Shown: piece after piece, positions 50,578 to 59,083 of the stretch
Layout of the letters: the number at the start of each line of letters is the position of its first letter
Numbering within the stretch: the stretch's first letter is position 1
Made by a program: the position numbers and the translations under genes
The notes under the pieces: model-generated
Database searches by the model: none
What the model saw: the letters and a program-made list of their open reading frames with translations, nothing else
What the model was told of the DNA's origin: nothing
NCBI GenBank assembly: GCA_964245885.1
Contig: CAXTOX010000008.1
Span: 1 to 60,971 of the forward strand
Source of the DNA: CAHJWO01 sp964245885
GTDB lineage: Bacteria > Verrucomicrobiota > Verrucomicrobiia > Chthoniobacterales > SZAS-18
Length of the DNA stretch: 60,971 nt
Direction of reading: 5' to 3'

Positions 50578-51855
50578 ATGCCGCCCCCCCGCCTGTGGAT
50601 CGCCTTGACCCGGCCCGATAATCTCGTGGCCGCGCTGGCGATTGCAGTGGTGGCGCGAGGACGCTTCGCTTCCTGTCACCTCGTTTATGAGCAATCGGCC
50701 TGGTGGGACCACGCCGGGTGGGGCGAGCACCGCGCCCTGTTTGCCAGCTTGCACCCGACGGCGAAGGTAAAACCCGTCCGCGGCCTCTTCGACGCGGCCC
50801 GCTACGTGCGCGAACTCCGCCGACGCCAAGTGGTGCTGGCCGCGCTCGGCATCGACTCGGAAGACACGATCCTGGCGCTCGGCGGCACTCTCAACCTCGC
50901 CAACGCGCTCGCCTCGGCCTACCCGCAGGTGCCAAAGGTGCTCTGCCTGCCGGAAAAATTCTACGCCGACGCCAGCCGGCCGGCGGACACCCCCGGGTTC
51001 CGGCCCACCACCTGCGGCTGGCTCCAGAACCATTTCCTCGAACGCCTGGCCGGCGTCGGCCGGACCGTCCGCCTCAAGCATCGGCGCACCGGCGGGGACG
51101 GTGCGCGGCTCGAACGCCTCGAAAAAGACCTTGTCGACGTGTTCCAGGCACTGGTCCTCTTTCGCAACGCCGGCGGCAGGGAAGCGTCGGTCGCCTGCGG
51201 CGCGAGGGTGTTCGAGGCTCCGTTCCCCGGTCCAGCGGAACTCGACGCGCTCCGGCCGCGGCCAACGCGTGAAGACGGATCGGAGGGCACGCGCGACGTG
51301 ATCTTTTTCGGCACGCCGTTCCTGCTCGTGCGCAACATCGACCCGCGCCTGTACGCCGCGACTTTGAACGGCTGCCTCGACTACCTGCGGCGCTGCTACG
51401 GCGGGACGTGCCGGCTGATCTACCGTCCGCATCCGGCGGAGACGAGCGAGCGGCGGCTGCTGCGGCTGCGGGAGTTCGTGCCGCAGGACGATCTGGAAGT
51501 CGCCGAGCTGTACCTGATGGAACGTTTTCGCCACGTGGAAGCGGTGTTCTCGGTGGCCTCGACCGTCTCGCGGGTGGCGCTCAACTACGGGCTGAACGGA
51601 TACACGCTCTGGCGCTGCTTTCCGTTCGCGCCGTCGGCCGCGGCGTTCTTCGAAACGCTGCTGGGCGAGGTGCCGGCGGCGTTCGACGTGCGTTCGCTCG
51701 ACCGGCCACCCGTTCCCTACGCGGATCGGAGCGAAGCGAACAAGAAAAACGGCGACTTTGCCAACGGCATCCTGGCCGCGCTCGGCGCGGCGCGGGCGGC
51801 GCGGCCGGCGTCGGCGGAGAAAGGGTTTGCGCGGGCGGAAGATTCTCCCGTATAA
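50578..51855 (+). CDS. Unassigned protein resembling capsule/sialyl-type glycosyltransferases
   Basis: This 425-residue protein has an N-terminal RLWIALTRPDNLVAALAIA followed by a mixed alpha/beta domain, and a C-terminal half with CRLIYRPHPAETSERR and EAVFSVASTVSRVALNYGL. The RPHP-like motif and the late SVASTVSRVALNYG helix resemble the GT-B folds of capsule and sialic-acid transferases, where His and Ser bind the nucleotide. I cannot name the family. No membrane segment is visible. The start ATG 50578 is followed by a seven-C run in codons 3-5. It reads toward ppc; an intervening 46 bp holds the ppc ribosome binding site. Confidence 0.65.
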   Translation: MPPPRLWIALTRPDNLVAALAIAVVARGRFASCHLVYEQSAWWDHAGWGEHRALFASLHPTAKVKPVRGLFDAARYVRELRRRQVVLAALGIDSEDTILALGGTLNLANALASAYPQVPKVLCLPEKFYADASRPADTPGFRPTTCGWLQNHFLERLAGVGRTVRLKHRRTGGDGARLERLEKDLVDVFQALVLFRNAGGREASVACGARVFEAPFPGPAELDALRPRPTREDGSEGTRDVIFFGTPFLLVRNIDPRLYAATLNGCLDYLRRCYGGTCRLIYRPHPAETSERRLLRLREFVPQDDLEVAELYLMERFRHVEAVFSVASTVSRVALNYGLNGYTLWRCFPFAPSAAAFFETLLGEVPAAFDVRSLDRPPVPYADRSEANKKNGDFANGILAALGAARAARPASAEKGFARAEDSPV

Positions 51856-51901
51856 CTCGCGCCATGGTTTCGTCGCGCGCGGCACTGGGGAGGAGTTCAC
51901 G

Positions 51902-54661
51902 ATGAGCGCGGCACCGACGGGCCTGGTCGAAGCGGGGCTTGCCAAGATCGACGCCGACCTCGCCTTTCTGATGGGCTGCCTCCGCGAGGTGCTCGTGGAA
52001 CTCGGCGAGGGGCATCTGGCGCGGTTCGTGCCGTGGACGGAGGCGGACGCGCGCGAACCGGAGCCGGCGAACTACCCCGCGCGGCTCGGCCAGGTGTACG
52101 CCACCGCGTTCCAGTTGCTCAACCTGATCGAGGAAAACGTCTCGGCCCAGGTGCGCCGCGCGCGAGAAAAGACCGCCGGACCCGCGTCGGAGCCGGGCTT
52201 GTGGGGCGCGAGCCTCGTGCGTCTGCGGGCGGCGGGGCTAAGCCCGCGGGAAATCGCCGCCGGTCTGGCGCAGGTCGTCGTCGAGCCGGTCCTGACCGCC
52301 CATCCCACCGAGGCCAAACGCCCCACCGCGCTCGAACAGCACCGGCGGCTTTTCTCGCTGCTGCACGCGCGCGAAGACCCCCGGCAGACGCCGCTGGAAC
52401 TGGCCGACGGACGCGAGGAGATCAAGGTGACCCTCGAACGTCTCTGGCGCACCGGGGAAATCCTTCTGCGCAAGCCCGAGGTCGCGGCCGAGCGGCGCAA
52501 TTTGATGTATTATTTCCGGGAGGTTTTCCCCCGCGCGATTCCCGGCTTGGACCGCCGCCTGACGCTCGCGTGGCAGGACGCCGGCTTCGACCCAGCACTG
52601 CTCGGCGATGGCCGTTCGCTGCCGCGGCTGCGGTTCGGCACGTGGGTCGGCGGCGACCGCGACGGGCATCCGCTCGTCACGGCCGACACCACGCGCGAAA
52701 CCTTCGCGGAGTTGCGCGCCGGCGGCCTGCACGTGCTCGCCCGGCAGTTGGGCCATCTCGCCAGCCGCTTGTGCCTTTCGCATCACGTCCAGAGTCCGCC
52801 CGCGTCGTTTTCCACGCGGTTGACGCGGTTCATGGAAGAAGCCGGGGAACGCGGTCAGGCCATCCTGCACGAGGCTCCGGAGGAACCGTGGAAGCAGTAC
52901 GTGCGGTTGCTGTTGCTCAAGCTGCCGGCGGCGAACGCACCCTCCGCGTCACGCTCGCCGGCAACTTACGCCCGCGCATCCGAGTTGACGGCCGACCTTG
53001 AGCGTTTGCACGCCTCGCTGGTGGAGGTCGGCGCGGGCCGCATCGCCGCGCGCGACGTGCTGCCGGTGCTGCGCGCGGTAGACGCGTTCGGGTTTCATCT
53101 CGCCACGCTCGACATCCGCCAGAACTCTCGTTTTCACGACAAGGCGTTGGGGCAATTGATGCGGCTGGCGGGCGAGCCGGGCGACGAGTTCCCAGACTGG
53201 CCCGAGGAACAGCGGCTGGCGTGGGTCGAGCGTGAGCTGCAATCGTCGCGGCCCTTCGTACACGCGGGGGCGTCCGCCGGACCGGAGGCGGACGCGGTGC
53301 TGTCGTGTCACCGCCTGCTCGTCGAACAAGCGCGGGCGCACGGCCCCGGCGGGCTGGGGGCGCTCATCGTGAGCATGACGCGGCAGTTGAGCGATCTGCT
53401 GGTGGTGTACCTGCTCGCCCGCGAGGCGGGTTTGGCGCACAGCACGCCGGAGGGGTTAGTCTGCGCGCTGCCGGTCACGCCGTTGTTCGAGACGGCCGAG
53501 GACCTCGAACGCGCGCCGGGGATCATGCGGTCGTTCCTCGCGCATCCGGTGACGCAGCGTAGCCTGCGCGCCATGGCGGGCGAGGGAGCGGTGCCGGTGC
53601 AGCAGATCATGATCGGCTACAGCGACAGCAACAAGGAAAGCGGCATCCTCGCCAGCCAGTGGGCGCTCCACCGCGCGCAGGGGGCGCTGGTGACGGCCGG
53701 TCGAGAGGCCGGAGTGCGGGTCCGGTTTTTTCACGGGCGCGGCGGCACGATCAGCCGCGGCGCGGGGCCGACACACCGTTTCCTCGACGCGCTGCCCAGC
53801 GGCACGGTCAACGGCGACCTGCGCTTGACCGAACAGGGCGAAACCATCGCGCAAAAGTACGCGAACGGAACCACCGCCGACTTCAACCTCGAGCTGCTCC
53901 TCGCCGGCACGGCGGCGACGACGTTGCGCCCGGCCGGGCCGCCGCTCTCGGCTTCTCTGGAGGCATCGGTCAACCGGCTGGTGGCAACGAGCCGCGAGGT
54001 CTACGAAGGGCTCCTGAGGGAAGGGGAGTTCATGGAATTCTACAGCCAGGCGACGCCCATCGACGCCCTGGAGCAAAGCTCCATCGGCTCGCGGCCTTCG
54101 CGCCGCACGGGGCAGCGGACGCTGGCCGACCTGCGCGCGATCCCTTGGGTGTTCAGTTGGAACCAGGCGCGGTTTTACCTGCCCGGCTGGTACGGGGTCG
54201 GCAGCGCGCTGGAGCGGTTGCGGGACGAAGACGCCGCCGGGTTCGCGGAGTTGCGGTCCACGCTCAACGGCGGCTGGCCGTTCTTCCGGTACGTCCTGAT
54301 GAACGTGGAAACCAACCTCGCCAGCGCGGACCGCGACATCATGTCGCGTTACGCGGGCCTGGTCGGGAACGAGGCCGTGCGCGCTTCGTTCCTCCACCGG
54401 ATCATGGAGGAGTTCAACCGGACCTGCGAGATGCTGGCGGCGTGTTTCGAGCGGCAATCGATGGCCCTGCGACCGCGCGCGGCGAAGACCTTGGCGTTGC
54501 GCGCCGACGCGTTGCGGGTGCTGCACCACCAGCAAATCAGCCTGCTGGAGCGTTGGCGCGGTTTGCAGCGTGTGGGCGACGACGACGCGGCCAAGCGGAT
54601 GCTGCCGGAACTCCTGCTGTCGATCAACGCCATTGCCAGCGGGCTGCGGACGACAGGCTAA
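51902..54661 (+). CDS. ppc: Phosphoenolpyruvate carboxylase
   Basis: This 919-residue cytoplasmic enzyme carboxylates PEP to oxaloacetate, an anaplerotic step. LTAHPTEAKRPTAL (catalytic His134), IGYSDSNKESG (Lys578) and RFFHGRGGTISRGAGP (His611, Arg613, the glycine-rich loop) are all standard. Length is normal for bacterial Ppc. ATG 51902 is preceded by GGGGAGGAG (ribosome binding site) and an in-frame extension upstream is unrelated. The stop overlaps that of the convergent TonB-C gene by four bases. Confidence 0.97.
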   Translation: MSAAPTGLVEAGLAKIDADLAFLMGCLREVLVELGEGHLARFVPWTEADAREPEPANYPARLGQVYATAFQLLNLIEENVSAQVRRAREKTAGPASEPGLWGASLVRLRAAGLSPREIAAGLAQVVVEPVLTAHPTEAKRPTALEQHRRLFSLLHAREDPRQTPLELADGREEIKVTLERLWRTGEILLRKPEVAAERRNLMYYFREVFPRAIPGLDRRLTLAWQDAGFDPALLGDGRSLPRLRFGTWVGGDRDGHPLVTADTTRETFAELRAGGLHVLARQLGHLASRLCLSHHVQSPPASFSTRLTRFMEEAGERGQAILHEAPEEPWKQYVRLLLLKLPAANAPSASRSPATYARASELTADLERLHASLVEVGAGRIAARDVLPVLRAVDAFGFHLATLDIRQNSRFHDKALGQLMRLAGEPGDEFPDWPEEQRLAWVERELQSSRPFVHAGASAGPEADAVLSCHRLLVEQARAHGPGGLGALIVSMTRQLSDLLVVYLLAREAGLAHSTPEGLVCALPVTPLFETAEDLERAPGIMRSFLAHPVTQRSLRAMAGEGAVPVQQIMIGYSDSNKESGILASQWALHRAQGALVTAGREAGVRVRFFHGRGGTISRGAGPTHRFLDALPSGTVNGDLRLTEQGETIAQKYANGTTADFNLELLLAGTAATTLRPAGPPLSASLEASVNRLVATSREVYEGLLREGEFMEFYSQATPIDALEQSSIGSRPSRRTGQRTLADLRAIPWVFSWNQARFYLPGWYGVGSALERLRDEDAAGFAELRSTLNGGWPFFRYVLMNVETNLASADRDIMSRYAGLVGNEAVRASFLHRIMEEFNRTCEMLAACFERQSMALRPRAAKTLALRADALRVLHHQQISLLERWRGLQRVGDDDAAKRMLPELLLSINAIASGLRTTG

Positions 54662-55122
54662 CGGTGCGAGGGCTTTCGGACCGGGTCGGGTGGGGGGACA
54701 CACTCAAACGTGACATCGAGATAAAGGCGCCTGCTTTGCAGCTCTTTGATCACATCGTCCGACATTGCAGGCAGCTGCGTACCGTTGACGGCGTCCAAAG
54801 CTAACCGGTGCAAGATTTCCTTGGGAGCACCGGAAACAATGTGTGGATTGAACACTTTACCTTGGTGATCAGCGCTCAGATGAACCACCACAGTTCCATA
54901 AGGAGTTTGGGTGCTCTGCTCGATCAGGTGCGCCCAAGTTGCTTTGATCAACGTGGCGATCCGCCGTGCGTGTGCTGCGGTAGCCGGCATCCCGGCCACT
55001 TGATCTACCTTCATGGCACCGTCCACCGGAGTGGCGCCCGATACAGCGGGCCGAAGTAAGAAAGCAAGGACGGCAGCCAGCAGAACGCGAAGCACCCGCT
55101 GGTAGGATCGTGGGTCGTGCAT
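54658..55122 (-). CDS. Exported stand-alone TonB C-terminal-domain-like protein
   Basis: This ~154-residue protein from ATG 55122 has a signal-like N-terminus (VLRVLLAAVLAFLLRPAVSGA), then a TonB-C-like fold. IKATWAHLIEQ, TPYGTVVVHLSADHQGKVFNPHIVSGAP, ALDAVNGTQLPAMSDDV and LYLDVTFECVPPPD align with the C-terminus of the TonB gene at 57148-58233 (for example IVS, LPxM, LDxTF). It has no proline-rich spanning part, so it cannot act as an ordinary TonB and may be periplasmic. A GTG 42 bases upstream (55164) overlaps the def stop as GTGA and is an alternative start. It follows def directly. Confidence 0.75.
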   Translation of the reverse strand: MHDPRSYQRVLRVLLAAVLAFLLRPAVSGATPVDGAMKVDQVAGMPATAAHARRIATLIKATWAHLIEQSTQTPYGTVVVHLSADHQGKVFNPHIVSGAPKEILHRLALDAVNGTQLPAMSDDVIKELQSRRLYLDVTFECVPPPDPVRKPSHR

Positions 55123-55160
55123 ATTTTTCCAGAAGCGTGAAGAGTACTGGGGAACTTCAT

Positions 55161-55802
55161 TCACATCTCGTCCGTTTCTTCTGGTTCCGGTTCCGGCTTC
55201 TTCGCAGGTTGATGCTTGGCGGGACGCGGTTTGCCGTGCGTCGGGTTTGCCAATCCCTCCTTCTGCAAACGCTTCAGGCGGCTGCCGAGGCTGACCTTGG
55301 CGGCGGAGTTCATCCGGTCGATGTACAAGATCCCTCCGAGGTGATCAACCTCGTGCTGGATCGCGCGCGAGAGCATTCCCGCCGCCTCGAACTCGATCTC
55401 CCGTCCGTCCAGCAACCGCGTCCGCACCTTGATGGTCGCCGCGCGCGGCACGTCGCCGTGAATGTCCGGGAAACTCAGGCAGCCCTCGCTGGCCATTTCG
55501 CGCTCGGCGGCGAGTTCGAGCTTCGGGTTGATGAGCACCATCGGCATCCATTCCTTGATGTTCACGGCTTTCCCGTCCATCGCCATCGCGCTCGGATGGT
55601 TGCCTTGCACGGGTGCCACGTCCACCACCGTGATCTGCAACGCGAGGCCGATCTGCTGCGCCGCCAAGCCTAACCCGCGGGCGGCGTACATCGTCTCCAG
55701 CATGTCGGCGGCCAGTTGCTTGACGCCGTCGTCGATCACTTCGATGGGCTTCCCCTTCGCGCGGAGCACGGGGTCACCGTATTTCACGATCTCGTAAACC
55801 AT
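55161..55802 (-). CDS. def: Peptide deformylase
   Basis: This 213-residue metalloenzyme removes the N-formyl group from new proteins. All three motifs are present: GLGLAAQQIG (motif 1, Gln), EGCLSFPDI (motif 2, Cys metal ligand) and QHEVDHLGGILYIDR (motif 3, HExxH form). The C-terminal ~45 residues (from KEGLANPTHGKPRP) form a Pro/Lys/Glu-rich tail that is longer than in E. coli Def. It lies between exbD and the TonB-C gene, so it is probably co-transcribed with a TonB system, an unusual but not unknown location for def. Confidence 0.96.
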   Translation of the reverse strand: MVYEIVKYGDPVLRAKGKPIEVIDDGVKQLAADMLETMYAARGLGLAAQQIGLALQITVVDVAPVQGNHPSAMAMDGKAVNIKEWMPMVLINPKLELAAEREMASEGCLSFPDIHGDVPRAATIKVRTRLLDGREIEFEAAGMLSRAIQHEVDHLGGILYIDRMNSAAKVSLGSRLKRLQKEGLANPTHGKPRPAKHQPAKKPEPEPEETDEM

Positions 55803-55816
55803 GACCGCGGGGACCG

Positions 55817-56224
55817 TTATTTGCCTGCCTGCCGGGTCAAGGCGGGGATGTGCTCGACGCCCGCACCCTTCAACGCGTCCAGCACGGACATGATCTTGCC
55901 GAAGGGGGCCTCCTCGTCGGCCCGCATCGCCACGTTCCGGTTCTCGCCCTGGAGCTTTTTCATCGCGGCACCGAGTTCGTCGACCGTGATCGGCTTGTCA
56001 TCGAGGAAGATCTCACCCGTCTTGCTGATGGCGAGAAACGCGGGCTTCGCCTCGCTGGTCGCCTGCGATTTGTCCTTCACCTCGGGCAACACGATCTGCA
56101 CCTGCGGCGTGGCGGTCTTGAAGGTCGTCGTGTACACGAAAAATATCAGCACCATCGTCAGGATGTCCACCAGCGAGACAATCGTGATGACGGGAGAAAC
56201 CCTGCGGCGTCGGTAAAAATGCAT
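55817..56224 (-). CDS. exbD: ExbD/TolR-family biopolymer transport protein
   Basis: This 135-residue single-pass inner-membrane protein has the conserved Asp20 in VSLVDILTMVLIFFVY, which conducts protons in ExbD/TolR. A periplasmic domain (VQIVLPEVKDKS, FLDDKPITVDELGAAMKKL, NVAMRADEEAPFGKIMSVLDALKGAG) follows with the usual layout. exbB lies 37 bp upstream. It works with ExbB to energise TonB or a Tol-like protein; the tonB gene further upstream favours ExbD. ATG 56224. Confidence 0.93.
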   Translation of the reverse strand: MHFYRRRRVSPVITIVSLVDILTMVLIFFVYTTTFKTATPQVQIVLPEVKDKSQATSEAKPAFLAISKTGEIFLDDKPITVDELGAAMKKLQGENRNVAMRADEEAPFGKIMSVLDALKGAGVEHIPALTRQAGK

Positions 56225-56261
56225 GGCGGAACGGCGTGGCGGTCTCTAGCGATGGGTCCGA

Positions 56262-57089
56262 TCAGGAAGGGTCCGGGTCGGGATCGGCGTCGCCCTCGGA
56301 CTGCGTCACGGCAGCGCCCGAGAAACGGCGGACCTGTTCGCGGTAGCTCGCTTTGCCGGAGAGCGAGGCAGGCTCCGTGTCCGGGATCATCACCGACGGC
56401 GAACCCGCCGGCCGCGACGCCTTCTGGTGGTAGCACTTGGAGAGCAATTCGGCCATCAGCGACTCCATCTCCACCGCCATGACCTCGACCCGCTTGGTGA
56501 AATACGTGTAGGCGATCAGCGTCGGGATCGCGATGGCGAGGCCGAAGATCGTCGTGTTGAGCGCCTCCGCGATGCCCAAGGCCACGCCGCCCGTGTCGGC
56601 GGCCTGCTTGCCGCTGCCGAGACCGGAGAACACGTTGACCAACCCTGAGATGGCTCCCAGCAGCCCGAGTAGAGGCGAGATGCCGACGATCAGTTCGAGG
56701 ACGGAGAGTCCGCCTTCGAGCCGCATGATCTCGCGCCGCGCGGCCGTCTGCACGGCCTCGGTGTTCTCCATCCGCGAGACGCGCAGGTGGTTGAGCGCCA
56801 CGCGGGTGAGGGTGGACAGGGCGGTCGGGTCGTCGCCGACCAGGCGCGAGAGTTGTTCGGCGCTGCCGCCGGGCTGGAAACGCTCGATCTCGTTTTCCAC
56901 GATCCCCGGCAGGACGTTCTCGCGTTTGAGCGCGAAGATCCGCAGCAGCACGATGGTCATGGCCACCAAAGAGCAGGCCGCGAGGGGGATCATGAACCAT
57001 CCGCCCTTGGTGAAAAACGTCGTGATCGTGTCGAGCGGCGACGCCAGGAACGTCGGCCGCCACAGGAGCGGGAAGGCGTGAGAAATCAT
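56262..57089 (-). CDS. exbB: ExbB/TolQ-family proton channel protein
   Basis: This 275-residue inner-membrane protein has three hydrophobic segments (WFMIPLAACSLVAMTIVLLRIFAL; LELIVGISPLLGLLGAISGLVNVF; IFGLAIAIPTLIAYTYFTKRV) separated by a cytoplasmic loop, the ExbB topology. SPLLGLLG and the EALNTTIFGLAIAIP stretch are diagnostic. It forms the pentameric channel with ExbD. The acidic C-terminus (EGDADPDPDP) is unusual. ATG 57089 is chosen; the open frame before it does not resemble the family. Confidence 0.92.
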   Translation of the reverse strand: MISHAFPLLWRPTFLASPLDTITTFFTKGGWFMIPLAACSLVAMTIVLLRIFALKRENVLPGIVENEIERFQPGGSAEQLSRLVGDDPTALSTLTRVALNHLRVSRMENTEAVQTAARREIMRLEGGLSVLELIVGISPLLGLLGAISGLVNVFSGLGSGKQAADTGGVALGIAEALNTTIFGLAIAIPTLIAYTYFTKRVEVMAVEMESLMAELLSKCYHQKASRPAGSPSVMIPDTEPASLSGKASYREQVRRFSGAAVTQSEGDADPDPDPS

Positions 57090-57147
57090 CGGCGGTCGGA
57101 GGATAGCAGGTGAAAAGCCCTTGCGAAAGGCCCGCCGTGCGACGGCG

Positions 57148-58233
57148 TCAATGCAGCGCGGCCTCCTGCGGGAGCGGCGTGAGGTCGAAGGTGATGTCCA
57201 GGCCCAGCTTGCCGTGAAGTTCCTGCGCGACATCCTCCGGCATGGGCGGCAGGCGCGCGACGACGACGGCCTGCAAGGCGATGGAGCCGAACAAAACGTC
57301 CGCCGTGTTCGAGACGATGCGCGGGCTGATCACCAGCCCGTCCTTGTCGATGGTGCAATGGATGATGGCGGCGCCAAACGTCCTGTCCCGGCGGCGTTCG
57401 ACGGCGCGGCTCCAGATGGATTTGATCATCTGCGTCACCTGATAGGTGTAGCGGCTGGCCGGGGTCGCCAACGTGTCCACCCCGCCCGGGCCGCGCACGT
57501 TGCTGGAGCCGTTCTCCGCGCTGCGCAGGGAACCCACGGGCGGCGTGGGGCTGGTTTTGCCCGACGGCCGGTCCAGCGGCTTCGGCAGCGGGGGAGAGGT
57601 CGAGCGGATCGACGGATCGAACGGGTCTTCCGGCGGGGGGGAAGGAGTGGCCATCGCCATCGCGAACTCGTCCGGGGCCGCCGTCGGGGCCGGGGTGGCC
57701 GCTGGCGGCGGCACCGTGGCGTCAGGACGGGGCGTGGCGTCCGGACGATGCACGAACCGGTCGGGCTGTGGCAGGGCGGGGGCGGTCAACGGCGGCAGCG
57801 TGGGTGCAGGTGGTTCCGCCCGGGACACGATGCCGAGCGCGGGCGGCCGGGGATCGAATTGGAACGAAGCCATTCGCTTACCCGCCTGCGTAGCGCCGGG
57901 AGGCTTGCCGTCGCTTTGCTCGGGCGAGGAGGCCTTGGTGGTGCGGTCGGCACGCACCGCGTCGGCGGACGGGTGGGAATCCGTGTCTGGACCGGTGGCT
58001 TCCACGAGCTTCAGTGTCGTCGGGATCGGCGTGGCTTCCGGTTCGAGGATGGGCGGCGGCGTGGCGGGCGGGTCTTCCTGCGCCACCTCCAGCTTGATCG
58101 GGTCGTCGGGCGGGGGCGCGGGTGGTGCCGGCGGTTGCAAGGCCACGATCACGGCAAAAATCAGCAGCGCGATCCCGTGCAGGAGCACCGAACCGAGGAA
58201 CGCCAACGCAACTCTTTGACGCTTGGGATGCAT
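57148..58233 (-). CDS. tonB: TonB-like energy transducer
   Basis: This 361-residue protein has an N-terminal membrane span (ALAFLGSVLLHGIALLIFAVIVALQ with the SxxxH-type motif SVLLH), a long Pro/Ala/Thr-rich periplasmic spacer with ~25% proline and a C-terminal TonB domain (YTYQVTQMIKSIWSRAVE, FGAAIIHCTIDKDGLV, ALQAVVVARLPPMPEDV, LGLDITFDLTPLP). It transmits proton energy to outer-membrane receptors. exbB and exbD follow downstream. ATG 58233 (MHPKRQ) is used; an in-frame TTG 9 bases earlier is less likely. The homologous C-terminal domain occurs again at 54658-55122. Confidence 0.88.
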   Translation of the reverse strand: MHPKRQRVALAFLGSVLLHGIALLIFAVIVALQPPAPPAPPPDDPIKLEVAQEDPPATPPPILEPEATPIPTTLKLVEATGPDTDSHPSADAVRADRTTKASSPEQSDGKPPGATQAGKRMASFQFDPRPPALGIVSRAEPPAPTLPPLTAPALPQPDRFVHRPDATPRPDATVPPPAATPAPTAAPDEFAMAMATPSPPPEDPFDPSIRSTSPPLPKPLDRPSGKTSPTPPVGSLRSAENGSSNVRGPGGVDTLATPASRYTYQVTQMIKSIWSRAVERRRDRTFGAAIIHCTIDKDGLVISPRIVSNTADVLFGSIALQAVVVARLPPMPEDVAQELHGKLGLDITFDLTPLPQEAALH

Positions 58234-58291
58234 CGCGCGCAAACTACTCCATCTTCGTCTTTGATGGAAGGTTCCTGTTTGTGCCGTTGCG

Positions 58292-59040
58292 TCACAAGCG
58301 GAACAGGTCCCGGGCCGGCCACATCGCGCCCTCGTGCAGCACGGCCACCTCGTGCAGCACCGACTCCCGGGCGCACCACGTCACGTCGTCGTGCAGGCCG
58401 AGGCGGACGAGCCGACGACCGTTTTCAGAGGCCAACAGCGCGCCTTTCAACGTGCCGCGGGAGGAATCGTACAACGCCAGCATGGCCCCCGTCGCATCGT
58501 CCAGGCTNNNNNNNNNNCGCGGCCCAATCGCAGGGCGAGCGCCCCGGCGGCGAGACCGTCTTCCAGCGCGAAGCCGCTCCCCGTCCCGGCGCAAACCAGC
58601 AACAACCTTTCCGGGGTGGGCTGGCGTGCTTGCAACCACGCCGCCGTCGCGTCCAGGTTGACCAGCCCGGCGGCCAGCACGGTGTCCGCGCCCGTGCAGG
58701 CCCGCAGCGCCACCGTGCCGTTCGTGGTGGTCGTGATCAGGTCGCGCTCCTTGACCACGGCCGGGGTGTACTCGCGGGGAGAGTTGCCCAGGTCGAATCC
58801 TGCGATCCGCACCCCGCCGCGCTCGCCGCCGAGCAGCGCGTCCGGGAATCGTGCGAGGTGCAGGGCAAAGGCTTCCTCCGGCGTCAGCACCGGGAACACC
58901 TGCCGCGCGCCGTTGGTGAGGGCGGCCAGCAGCGTGGAGGTGGCGCGCAGCACGTCGAAGACGACGCAGACCGTTCCGCTCAGGTCGCGCGTGGGCAGCG
59001 CGGCGATTTCCGCCGGGGTCAGGATCGTGCGGATCTCCAT
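58292..59040 (-). CDS. comB: 2-phosphosulfolactate phosphatase-family protein (ComB), with assembly gap
   Basis: The N-terminal ~175 residues (VCVVFDVLRATSTLLAAL, GGERGGVRIAGFDLGNSPREY, TTTNGTVALRACTGADTVLAAGLVN) match the ComB family, which removes phosphate from 2-phosphosulfolactate in coenzyme M synthesis and occurs widely in bacteria without coenzyme M. After the 10-N gap (58508-58517) the recognisable C-terminus (SLDDATGAMLALYDSSRGTL, VTWCARESVLHEVAVLHEG, AMWPARDLFRL) is in another frame, so the gap size is wrong. The gene ends at 58292. No other coenzyme M genes are nearby, so another phospho-substrate is likely. Confidence 0.88.
58508..58517. other. Assembly gap (10 N, wrong nominal length) in comB
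   Basis: The ComB frame before the gap and the ComB C-terminus after it differ by one frame if exactly 10 bases separate them. The real interval must not be 10, as in rfbA. Confidence 0.9.
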
Positions 59041-59083
59041 GGCAGGCGACGAAGCGCGGCGTTCTCGTGGAAAAGAGCCGTCG

